Assembly (NCBI GenBank): GCA_017307505.1
Contig: JAFKEE010000031.1
Location: 62,001-126,000 of the forward strand
Direction of reading: 5' to 3'
Length of the DNA stretch: 64,000 nt
Source: Acidobacteriota bacterium
GTDB taxonomy: Bacteria > Acidobacteriota > Terriglobia > Bryobacterales > Bryobacteraceae
Shown here: positions 25,292 to 32,941 of the stretch, one piece after another
Numbering within the stretch: position 1 is the stretch's first letter
Layout: every line of letters begins with the position of its first letter
Position numbers and translations under genes: made by a program
The notes under the pieces: generated by a model
What the model was told of the DNA's origin: nothing
Database searches by the model: none
Seen by the model: the letters and a program-made list of their open reading frames with translations, nothing else

Positions 25292-25827
25292 GACTGTCTC
25301 TCCTCGCTCTGCCCCGGTTCCTCGGAGCCCGGAGCCAGTTTCTCCCGCAGCATCTTCATGCCGCGCGACAGGTTCACCCGCACCGACTCATGCGTCAGAC
25401 CGGTGAGCGCCGAAATCTCAGGCCCGGTCATGCCTTCCACCAGACGCATCAGCAGAGTCTCACGATACGCCTCCGGCAGAGTCCGCACCATGGCGAGGAT
25501 GTACTGTCCGTCATCGCCGGGACGCCCGCCGCCCTCCAGGGTCAGTGGCAGCTCTTCTTCTTCATGCCCGCGGCGATAGTGATCCATGGCTTTGTTGCGC
25601 GCAATGCGGGCCAGCCAGCCCGCGAACGCGGCCGGTTCCCGCAGGGAAGGAAGGGCCCGCCAGGCCTGTAAGAAGACCTCGTGGACCAGGTCGTCGGTGT
25701 CCTGGCGATGGACACGCGCCAGCAGCAGGGCATGCACCATTCGGCTATATCGCTCATAGAGCGAACCAAAGGCCGCACGGTCGCCGTGTTGCGCGGCTTC
25801 GACCAGCCCTGGGGTCTCCTCCGCCAT
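25288..25827 (-). CDS. RNA polymerase ECF sigma factor
   Basis: A 179-residue ECF sigma factor. Region 2 is ERYSRMVHALLLARVHRQDTDDLVHEVFLQAWRALPSL, with WLARIARNKAMDHYRR. Region 4 is LPEAYRETLLMRLVEGMTGPEISALTGLTHESVRVNLSRGMKMLREKL. The ATG is at 25827. It lies 40 bases after the end of the KAS III-like gene on the same strand and is coupled to the FecR gene downstream. It may share a transcript with the acylation cluster, which is inference. Confidence 0.9.
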   Translation of the reverse strand: MAEETPGLVEAAQHGDRAAFGSLYERYSRMVHALLLARVHRQDTDDLVHEVFLQAWRALPSLREPAAFAGWLARIARNKAMDHYRRGHEEEELPLTLEGGGRPGDDGQYILAMVRTLPEAYRETLLMRLVEGMTGPEISALTGLTHESVRVNLSRGMKMLREKLAPGSEEPGQSEERQS

Positions 25828-25867
25828 TTTCTAAAGAGTAGACGCCGGGAGTGGGGAATGTGTGAAC

Positions 25868-26800
25868 TTAAACGCCGCGGACGAGCAGGGCGCCCCAGTT
25901 GAATCCGGCGCCGAAGGCCGCAAACACGACGGGGAGGCCGGGCTCGAAGTCGTTGTCCTGGCTCCACTCGCACGCCGCAATCAGCATCGACGCCGACGAG
26001 GTGTTGCCATACTTGCGGATGTTCGAGAAGAATTTCGCGCTGGGCACACCCAGAGTGTTGGCTACTTTGTCGATGAGATTCTGGTTGGCCTGATGCATCA
26101 GGAACGCCAGGACATCGGGCGGCTGAATCTTGTAGCGGTCCAGCAGCGAACGGATGGCCGCCGGAATCTTGCGCGAAGCCTGCAGGATAACGCTGCGCCC
26201 ATTCATTTTGATGGGCATGCCGTTTTCCAGCGTCAGGTCTTCCGAGTAGCTTCCGTCGGTGCCCAGAACGGAATCGACGATCTCCGCGCGGCCCTTCTCG
26301 GCCGTGATGAGGCAGGCGCCGGCACCATCGCCGAACAGAACCGCCACGCCGCGCTCCTGCGGCTCCCTGGCGACAATCCGGGACATCTTCTCCGCGCCGA
26401 TCACGAGAATCGGCCCAATCTGCGCGGTCAGCCGGGCAGCCATGGACAGCCCGAACAGAGAACCTGCGCTGGCCATCGGCAGGTCGACCGCCGGAACCCC
26501 AGCCGCGCCCATCTTCTGCGCCGCGACACAGGCGGGCCCGGGGAACGAGCGCTCCGCCGAACCACTGGCCACCATCACCATGCCGAGGTCGCCCGGAGCT
26601 ACACCGGCGCGTTCCAGGCAATCCCTGCCCGCGCGGGCGGCGAGGTCGGCCACCGTGTCTTCTTCCACGGCAAACCGCCGCTCTTCAATCCCCGAGACGT
26701 TGACCACCCAAGTGGAGTCTGCCCCCACCCAGCTGCCAGCCTCCTGGCTGGTTACCACCCGTTCAGGCAGCCAACTACCGAATTCCTTGATAAATGCCAT
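25868..26800 (-). CDS. KAS III (FabH)-like acyltransferase with Ser in place of the catalytic Cys
   Basis: A 310-residue thiolase-fold protein of FabH length. The family nucleophile region normally reads like DLNAACSG; here residues 106-113 are DLPMASAG, so Ser111 sits where Cys is expected (AGC codon at 26481-26479 region). The other two catalytic residues are kept: His236 in MHQANQN and Asn266 in KYGNTSS. A Ser nucleophile is known in the KAS III relative DpsC. I choose ATG at 26800, eight bases after the carrier-protein stop; a TTG at 26812 would overlap that stop. With the carrier protein upstream, an acyl transfer role is likelier than fatty-acid initiation. Confidence 0.85.
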   Translation of the reverse strand: MAFIKEFGSWLPERVVTSQEAGSWVGADSTWVVNVSGIEERRFAVEEDTVADLAARAGRDCLERAGVAPGDLGMVMVASGSAERSFPGPACVAAQKMGAAGVPAVDLPMASAGSLFGLSMAARLTAQIGPILVIGAEKMSRIVAREPQERGVAVLFGDGAGACLITAEKGRAEIVDSVLGTDGSYSEDLTLENGMPIKMNGRSVILQASRKIPAAIRSLLDRYKIQPPDVLAFLMHQANQNLIDKVANTLGVPSAKFFSNIRKYGNTSSASMLIAACEWSQDNDFEPGLPVVFAAFGAGFNWGALLVRGV

Positions 26801-26808
26801 TGCCCGAA

Positions 26809-27042
26809 TCAATTCCTAGAGTCGAGATATTCTTCGATCCGCTCGATAGAGTCGAACTTGCGAGGATTCAAATCCGTGTCGGGGATCTGAATGGAGAACT
26901 CCTGTTCCAGCGCGCTCACCAGGTCCGGCAAGGCGAACGAGTCGAGCAATCCGGAATCGAACAGCGAGTCGCCGGGTTCCGGTAAGGTCTCCTGCTTGGT
27001 CACTGTCTTCAGGATTTCAATGAGTTTTGATCGACGGTCCAT
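26809..27042 (-). CDS. Acyl carrier protein, DltC-like
   Basis: A 77-residue acidic helical carrier protein. The phosphopantetheine site is Ser35 in FDSGLLDSFAL, closer to D-alanyl carrier protein DltC (GLLDS) than to fatty-acid AcpP (DSLD). The pattern LVSALEQEFSIQIPDTDLNPRKFDSIERIEEYL matches helices 2-4. It starts inside the last codons of the upstream SGNH gene (26-base overlap) and is followed at once by the KAS III-like gene. It would carry an activated acyl group in the cytoplasm for the membrane acyltransferase of this cluster. Confidence 0.92.
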   Translation of the reverse strand: MDRRSKLIEILKTVTKQETLPEPGDSLFDSGLLDSFALPDLVSALEQEFSIQIPDTDLNPRKFDSIERIEEYLDSRN

Positions 27043-28381
27043 TATCGTTAGCTCCTAATACCTGGCGTCGCACGGTTTGAAAGACTCCGTACTGGCCCAT
27101 GATGAGCTCGAATAAAGAATCCCCCACCAGGCGGTACCCTGGCGAGGTCAGGTGTACGAAATCGCCCTGGGCCAGGCCGGCCTGGACCCATTGTTTCATG
27201 GATCCCTTGCCGCCCATGGCCGCTCTCAAATTCCAGAAAGCGCATCCGTTCGCCAGTGCGGCGTCGCGTTGCGCTATTAAGATCTTATCAACCGCTTCGT
27301 ACGGCACAACCCGGCGGCGCGAATAGATCGCCTGGTCCGGAGCGCCGATGATCAGAATGCTGGTTGTCGGCGAGGCGGCCCGGATCGCCTTCACCACCTG
27401 GCCCAGCGACTGCGCGTAGGACTCACTGGTCCAGTCGGGCCGCCGCGCCTCGTTCGTGCCATAGGCGAGGACGACCAGGGCCGGATTGCGGCGTTCAATC
27501 TCTTTCCTTAACACCTGCTGGTCCCACAGCAGCAGCAGATCCGCCTGCGCGCCGTTGATCCCCAACGGTTCCCAGGTGATGCCGCCGCGTTTCTCCAGCA
27601 CCCAGCCGTGTACCCGCACCGGCGCATTGTCCACGGTCCTCAATACCAGGCGATGGGCGCCCGCGGCCAGCTCCTTGCGGTAGAAGCCCGGCCCTACTGT
27701 CCCATCGGTCGAAACCGTGTCCAGTACCACATCGTTGTCTGCCAGAGTGAACGAGCCGCCGCCGGGCTGAAGCAGATAATAGAACTCCAGCGTCTGCCCC
27801 TCCGCCTCCAACGTGATGGTCTCATTGGCCCGGGCGGTGGCCAGGCTCACCCCGGCGATTCCGTAGAGTCCATCGCCTTCGCGGGCCAACAGGCCCTCCG
27901 GTTTCCAGTTGCGCGACATCGTCGCCTTGGCGTCGAAACGGCGAAATCCCGCAAACGGCCGGCCCGCCTGGACAAATCCCGGTCCGCCATCGCCAAACTT
28001 CTGCTGGAACCGCGCCCGCAGCTCCCCGGCCCAATCGTCCGAAGCCGTGTGCGAATCGCCGAAATGCAGAACCCGCAACGGTTCACTGCCGGGCTGCTGC
28101 TGCTGCCGATACAGCATTTCGTAAAACGGGACCATGGCGGCGGCATTCTGAATGCCCAGGTCGACGGCCTCGGCCATATGGGCTTGAACGGATTCGGTCG
28201 CTTCCGCCTTTTGCTCTGCGGTCACCGGGGGTGGTTTGGGGACTGATCGTTTCCTGGCCGCTGTCTTGCGGGTGGAGGTCTTGGCTTTCTTTTTGGCGCT
28301 GGCTGCGGGCACCGGCGCCACGGCCATGGCCGCCGGCAAGGCGACGAGCGCCGCCGCGAAGATGAGTGCCAAAGTCCTCAT
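27017..28381 (-). CDS. Secreted SGNH/GDSL hydrolase-like protein
   Basis: A 454-residue protein with a signal peptide, then a Lys/Arg/Pro-rich linker (about 28-55, AKKKAKTSTRKTAARKR). A SGNH domain follows, with the nucleophile Ser120 in HFGDSHT, the Asn block VLAYGTNEARR and a C-terminal catalytic DFVHLTSPGY. A beta-sandwich insertion of about 150 residues lies between the first two blocks, as in Ape/PatB-like peptidoglycan or polysaccharide O-acyl enzymes. The start ATG abuts the stop of the upstream SGNH gene. It is likely a periplasmic transferase or esterase acting on the acylated glycan. Confidence 0.85.
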   Translation of the reverse strand: MRTLALIFAAALVALPAAMAVAPVPAASAKKKAKTSTRKTAARKRSVPKPPPVTAEQKAEATESVQAHMAEAVDLGIQNAAAMVPFYEMLYRQQQQPGSEPLRVLHFGDSHTASDDWAGELRARFQQKFGDGGPGFVQAGRPFAGFRRFDAKATMSRNWKPEGLLAREGDGLYGIAGVSLATARANETITLEAEGQTLEFYYLLQPGGGSFTLADNDVVLDTVSTDGTVGPGFYRKELAAGAHRLVLRTVDNAPVRVHGWVLEKRGGITWEPLGINGAQADLLLLWDQQVLRKEIERRNPALVVLAYGTNEARRPDWTSESYAQSLGQVVKAIRAASPTTSILIIGAPDQAIYSRRRVVPYEAVDKILIAQRDAALANGCAFWNLRAAMGGKGSMKQWVQAGLAQGDFVHLTSPGYRLVGDSLFELIMGQYGVFQTVRRQVLGANDNGPSIKTH

Positions 28382-29773
28382 TTATGGTTTCGAACCCACC
28401 GTCTGCTTCGGCACGGCCGCCAGATTCTGGCGCAGTTGCTTGAGCTTGTAGCTGTTGTAGCCGTCCACAAGTGCCTGGTACAACAGCGTTCCCACGATGC
28501 GCGCCCCCGAGGGCAGGGGATGGATAAAATCCGCACTCACCAGCCTCGGCTCCGCCATATACCACTTTCCCATAGTCCCGGGACCGCCCATGGCCTGAAA
28601 CGTATTGAAGAAGGCGCAACCGTTTTCGGCGGCCAGCCTGGCCTGGACGGAAACCAGTTGCGGCAGGGTAGGTACGGTGCCGATTGTTCCGCCCTGCTCC
28701 CGTGCGCCGCGATCCATCGGGCTCATGATCAGGATCGAAGCCTCGGGGACGGCCGTCTTCACGCGCCGCAGAATCTCTTTCACGTCTTTGGGATACGTCG
28801 TGTCGACATAGTTCCGGTAGCCGCTCTCGTTGGTGCCGTAGTTGATCACCACCAGATTCGGTTTGGCCATCCGCAACTCCTCGATCCAGTGCTGCCCGTT
28901 GACATGCGAGGCCAGGACACCCGCCCACGTGCCGTTCAGGCCGATGCTGTCGTACATGACGCCCGGCGTATCTTTGCGGAAGGTGACGCCGAACAGCCGT
29001 GCCGTGCCGCGCGTCACCTTGATCTGGAATTTCTGGGACTCGGCCGGGATGGGCCAGGTCTGCTCCACGGCCGCCGCCTCGGGCGAGGAGGTGTCCAGGG
29101 TGGCGATGTGTACATCACCGGCGTCGATCGAGACTTCACCGCCGTCCGGCTGAGCGAAATAGGAGAGCGACAGTTTCGTATGGCCGGAGTTCCGAAGCGT
29201 GATCTTGCTCTCAGCCCCCACACTGCCGGTAAAGCTAACTCCGCCAAGGCCATAGCGCCCGTCCCTCTGGCCGTGCAGAGTCGCCGGATCCATCTTCCAG
29301 CCCGACGCGTTGACGTCCAGACCGCGGTGGGCATACCACGCCCACGGCTTCGCAATCAGGTATGTGCCGTGGCCGGCATCACCAAATCGGGTTTGCAGGA
29401 AATTGCGCACGTCCGCAGTGATTAGATCGGCGGTTGTGGGCGAATCGCCATAGTGCAGAATCCGGGTAACCGCATTGCCCTGCCGCCGCTCCGTGCGAAG
29501 CAGCGCGGCGTAGAAATTGTCCATCGCGCCGCCCGGATCGTGGATCTTCGAATCATCCGCCTTCACCGGTACGGTATCCGGACGAAGGCGTTCCATCTCT
29601 TCCTGCATGGGCGCCGCTGCCCGCGAGCGAGGTTGAAAGTCCAGAATCGCCGGCGCCGCACTCCACTCGTAGATGCGCCAGTTGTACCACTGCGGAATGT
29701 ATTGAGGCAGCGTAATCCCCAGCGCGAACGTCGCGATGACGAGGAACGGTTTCAATGGCCAGGGCGACTTCAT
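28382..29773 (-). CDS. Membrane-anchored SGNH/GDSL hydrolase-like protein
   Basis: A 463-residue protein with an uncleaved-looking N-terminal helix (about 8-26, KPFLVIATFALGITLP). The SGNH domain has Ser111 in HYGDSPT, the Asn block VINYGTNESGY and a terminal ADFIHPLPSG. It is laid out like the following gene and seems to be a diverged paralogue, with the same inserted beta domain. It starts eight bases after the MBOAT stop. By analogy with AlgJ/AlgX, DltD and PatB, it may receive the acyl group from the MBOAT and pass it to a polymer in the periplasm. Confidence 0.85.
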   Translation of the reverse strand: MKSPWPLKPFLVIATFALGITLPQYIPQWYNWRIYEWSAAPAILDFQPRSRAAAPMQEEMERLRPDTVPVKADDSKIHDPGGAMDNFYAALLRTERRQGNAVTRILHYGDSPTTADLITADVRNFLQTRFGDAGHGTYLIAKPWAWYAHRGLDVNASGWKMDPATLHGQRDGRYGLGGVSFTGSVGAESKITLRNSGHTKLSLSYFAQPDGGEVSIDAGDVHIATLDTSSPEAAAVEQTWPIPAESQKFQIKVTRGTARLFGVTFRKDTPGVMYDSIGLNGTWAGVLASHVNGQHWIEELRMAKPNLVVINYGTNESGYRNYVDTTYPKDVKEILRRVKTAVPEASILIMSPMDRGAREQGGTIGTVPTLPQLVSVQARLAAENGCAFFNTFQAMGGPGTMGKWYMAEPRLVSADFIHPLPSGARIVGTLLYQALVDGYNSYKLKQLRQNLAAVPKQTVGSKP

Positions 29774-29781
29774 TTTTCGTC

Positions 29782-31191
29782 TCAGAACTTCGTGTACAGG
29801 AACGGCGCGGCGCCAGTCACCGCAATGTACTCAATCGCCAGCACCAGCAGCACCAGCGCCGTGGCCTGCGCATAGAACGGAGCTTTGACGAACGTCTTGG
29901 TAGAGAGATCGTATACCTTGCGCGGCAGATAATGCATGGTCACCGCGATCAGCAGCACTACCGCAATCGGCATCGAGATATTGGCCAGGCTGGCGGTGAG
30001 CGAGGCGATCCGCCCAAGGACCTCCCAGGCGTTAGCCAACGTGGTCGCCCGGAAGAAGACCCAGGCGAAAATGACGAAGTGGGCCGTGGCCAACTGCGAG
30101 GCGATCCGCACCCAACGGTTCGTAGACGGCTTCGGGTTGCCGCGCCAGGTCCGGAAGCCGTGATGGATCGCCAGCGCGCCGCCGTGCAAAGCGCCCCAGA
30201 TGATGAAATTCCAACTCGCTCCGTGCCACAGGCCGCCCAGCAGCATCGTCAGGAACAGATTGGTGTACGTGAAAACCTTCCACTTCGACCGCAGGCCCGG
30301 CAGGGAGAAGTAGAGGTAGTCCCGTAGCCAGTTCGAAAGCGAGATGTGCCACCGCCGCCAGAACTCGCTGATATTCAGCGCCTGATACGGCCGGTTGAAG
30401 TTCTCGGGGAGCTTCAGCCCCAACAACTGGGCGCTGCCGATGGCCAGGTCGGAATAACCGGAGAAGTCGTAGTAGAGCTGCAGCCCATAGGCATAGACGC
30501 CGATCAGAACCTCGACCCCGGTGTAAAGGTTCGGCGTATCGAAGACCCGATTCACCAGGTTCTCGGCCAGGTAATCGGCGATGAGGAACTTCTTCATCAG
30601 CCCTAACGCGATGCGAAACAGGGCCTTGCCGCTCTCGTCAATGGAGAGTTGCTTGTCCTTCTTTTCCAGCTGCGGAGCCAGCGACAGCACCCGGGTAATG
30701 GGGCCGCTCAGCGTGGTTGGGAAGAAGCTGACCGCCGTCATGTGCGCCAGCAGGCTCTTCACCGGTTTGCCGTCTTTTCTGTACAGGTCGATCGTGTACG
30801 TCAGAGACTGGAAACAGTAGAACGAGATGCCCAGCGGGAAGGTCCAGTGCCATTCAGGCGGCTTGGTATGCCGCAAATCCGCCCAGGAGGAAAGGAAAAA
30901 CGGCATGTACTTGAACGTCGCCAGGATGCCCAAGTTCATGAGAACGCTGGTAGATACCAGCAATTGCCGAACCCGCTTGCCGGTCGCTGCCCCCAGCCCG
31001 CGCCCAATCAGGTAATCAACCAGCGACGCGCCGGGAATGAGCACCAGATAGAACAGGTCCCACTTCGCATAGAAGTAGTAATTCGCGAACAGCAATACCG
31101 CGAGACCGGCCATGCGCCAGCGCTGGAGCGGCCAGTAGAGCAGAAAGATGCCCGTCAGGAATACGAAATAGACAGAACTGGAGAGGAGCAT
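29782..31191 (-). CDS. MBOAT family membrane O-acyltransferase (AlgI/DltB-like)
   Basis: A 469-residue polytopic protein with about eleven transmembrane helices. Family blocks include YFYAKWDLFYLVLIPGASLVDYLIGRG, FPLGISFYCFQSLTYTIDLY, FFPTTLSGPITR and YYDFSGYSDLAIGSAQLLGL. The catalytic segment is GGLWHGASWNFIIWGALHG, with the invariant His. MBOAT proteins of this branch move acyl groups from a cytoplasmic donor across the membrane to a periplasmic acceptor. It heads a tightly packed set with two SGNH proteins, a carrier protein and a KAS III homologue. Its donor may therefore be acyl carrier protein as for DltB, rather than acetyl-CoA. Confidence 0.93.
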   Translation of the reverse strand: MLLSSSVYFVFLTGIFLLYWPLQRWRMAGLAVLLFANYYFYAKWDLFYLVLIPGASLVDYLIGRGLGAATGKRVRQLLVSTSVLMNLGILATFKYMPFFLSSWADLRHTKPPEWHWTFPLGISFYCFQSLTYTIDLYRKDGKPVKSLLAHMTAVSFFPTTLSGPITRVLSLAPQLEKKDKQLSIDESGKALFRIALGLMKKFLIADYLAENLVNRVFDTPNLYTGVEVLIGVYAYGLQLYYDFSGYSDLAIGSAQLLGLKLPENFNRPYQALNISEFWRRWHISLSNWLRDYLYFSLPGLRSKWKVFTYTNLFLTMLLGGLWHGASWNFIIWGALHGGALAIHHGFRTWRGNPKPSTNRWVRIASQLATAHFVIFAWVFFRATTLANAWEVLGRIASLTASLANISMPIAVVLLIAVTMHYLPRKVYDLSTKTFVKAPFYAQATALVLLVLAIEYIAVTGAAPFLYTKF

Positions 31192-31245
31192 GCAGGCGCA
31201 CGCGGAACGAAAAGTCCATTATACTTGCCGCGCGCGGGTCCGCCC

Positions 31246-32256
31246 TCAGGGTTTGTACGATTTATTGAACCCGTTGCGCGGATTCGTCACCTTGAAATTC
31301 CCGCTCTTCTCCGCTGACACTTCCAGCCCCACACCCTGGCACTTCTCTTCAGGATTCGCGATTCGTTCTTCCACCACATTGTGGTCTTTGCCGCCGGCCA
31401 CGGCGTAGTGGATCTGCCACAGATCCTGCAGTCCCGGCGAAGCGGAAACAATGCTCCAGGCCGCGGGCGAGCCGCCCTTCCGGGCGCCGTTGTTCATGAT
31501 CGCGACCCTCGGATGCAGGCCATGCACCATCGAGGCGGAATTCGACTGGTCCAGCCCGTGATGCGTCGTCAGGAACAGGTCGACCGGCCCGATCAGGTGA
31601 TCCGGACAAGCTGCGTCCAGTTCCTTGTTCCAGGTGAGGTCGCCCAGATCGACGAACCGGAACTTGCCGAAAGTCATCAGTACGCCGACCGACCGCGCAT
31701 TCTCAGACGGATCGTCGGCGCGCCGCTGCTCAGTCCCGCAGACCGCGTTCTTCTGGCCTCCGCCCTTCAGTGCCTTGGGGATCCGTTCCCCATTGGCGGT
31801 AACCACCTCAACCCGAATGTCTTTCAGGGGCAGCACGTCGCCCGGCTTGACTGTCAGCCGCTTGGCGCCGGCTGCGAGCACCTTCTGATACCCCGCATTC
31901 AATGCATCCGCACCACGGCCCGTCTCGACATTGGCGCCGTGATCCACCACGGTGCCAACAGGGAACTTAGCCGCCAGTTCCGGCACTCCACCCACGTGAT
32001 CCAGGTGGTAGTGGGTGACCAGCAGGTAATCGATCTTCGTCAGCCCGGCTTTCTTCGCCGCAGCGATAATCCGATCCGAGTCCCGGCCGTTATTCCCGGG
32101 CCAGCCGGCATCCACCAGCAGGGACTCCCCGGAGGGCGTGACCAGCAGGGTCGCCTGACCGCCCTCGGTATCGATAAAGGAGATTTCCAGGGTTTTGCGG
32201 TTCGCCGCCGGCAGCGACAGTGCTCCGGCCATGAGGAAGACAAGCGTCCAGCGCAT
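31246..32256 (-). CDS. Exported metallo-beta-lactamase-fold hydrolase
   Basis: A 336-residue protein with a signal peptide (LVFLMAGALSLPAA) and an MBL domain. The metal motif is THYHLDHVGG near residue 85, a second metal ligand is in VVDHGA, and FVDLGDLTW and FLTTHHGLDQSN follow. The arrangement resembles the ComEC-type beta-lactamase domain. It lies 54 bases upstream of the MBOAT gene on the same strand, so it may be part of that transcript. Substrate unknown; nuclease or esterase activity is possible for the fold. Confidence 0.83.
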   Translation of the reverse strand: MRWTLVFLMAGALSLPAANRKTLEISFIDTEGGQATLLVTPSGESLLVDAGWPGNNGRDSDRIIAAAKKAGLTKIDYLLVTHYHLDHVGGVPELAAKFPVGTVVDHGANVETGRGADALNAGYQKVLAAGAKRLTVKPGDVLPLKDIRVEVVTANGERIPKALKGGGQKNAVCGTEQRRADDPSENARSVGVLMTFGKFRFVDLGDLTWNKELDAACPDHLIGPVDLFLTTHHGLDQSNSASMVHGLHPRVAIMNNGARKGGSPAAWSIVSASPGLQDLWQIHYAVAGGKDHNVVEERIANPEEKCQGVGLEVSAEKSGNFKVTNPRNGFNKSYKP

Positions 32257-32322
32257 GGCGTGATCCTATCATAGGGAACAGAACGCGTTGAATCGTCGTA
32301 GTAAACTACGGGGAAGTCAGCA

Positions 32323-32826
32323 ATGCCCTTTTGTACACAGTGCGGCACGGAAGTCCAACCGGCCGATATCTTTTGCGGAGCCTGTGGCGCCCGCCAGGTC
32401 CGGGAAGCCGGCACGGCCGACTCCACGGCGCGCCCTTCCGCTGCCCCGCCGCCCCCGCCGCACAATCCCGCCAACGACCCCCTGAAGAACCTCACGCCCC
32501 GCAACGCCTCCCTGATGTGCTACATCCCCGTTGCCGGCTGGATCGTGTCGATCATCATCCTCGCCTCCGATCGCTTCCGCTCTGAGCGGGAGGTCCGCTT
32601 CCACGCCTTCCAGGGACTCTACCTCTTCGTTCTCTGGCTGTTCGTCGACTGGGTGTTTGCGCCGTTTACTTACTCCATCGAAGCCCCGCACTATATCGCC
32701 AAGGCCCTCAAAGCCGTGGTCTTCGGCGCCTGGATCTTCATGATGGTAAAGACCAACCAGGGCGACAACTTCCGTCTGCCGATCCTCGGGGAACTAGCCG
32801 ATCGCAGCGTCTCCGAACAGAAATAA
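32323..32826 (+). CDS. Zinc-ribbon membrane protein, DUF4870/Tic20-like
   Basis: A 167-residue protein. It begins with a zinc ribbon (FCTQCGTEVQPADIFCGACGARQ: two CxxC pairs) and a Pro/Ala-rich linker. Three hydrophobic helices follow (SLMCYIPVAGWIVSIIILA, FQGLYLFVLWLFVDWVFAPF, AVVFGAWIFMMVK) in the pattern of DUF4870 proteins. It starts ATG at 32323 with a GGGGAAG site. It is divergent from the MBL gene with a 66-base gap. Function unknown. Confidence 0.82.
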   Translation: MPFCTQCGTEVQPADIFCGACGARQVREAGTADSTARPSAAPPPPPHNPANDPLKNLTPRNASLMCYIPVAGWIVSIIILASDRFRSEREVRFHAFQGLYLFVLWLFVDWVFAPFTYSIEAPHYIAKALKAVVFGAWIFMMVKTNQGDNFRLPILGELADRSVSEQK

Positions 32827-32941
32827 ACCCCTCGGCTTCCCTCCCGCTGTAAAGGCCGCATCCTCCTTCCGTCGATAGCTGGAAGTGCGAGAATTTGCAG
32901 GGGATTGAAGCCATCCCCGCGCCCGATACCGGATCCCTTTG

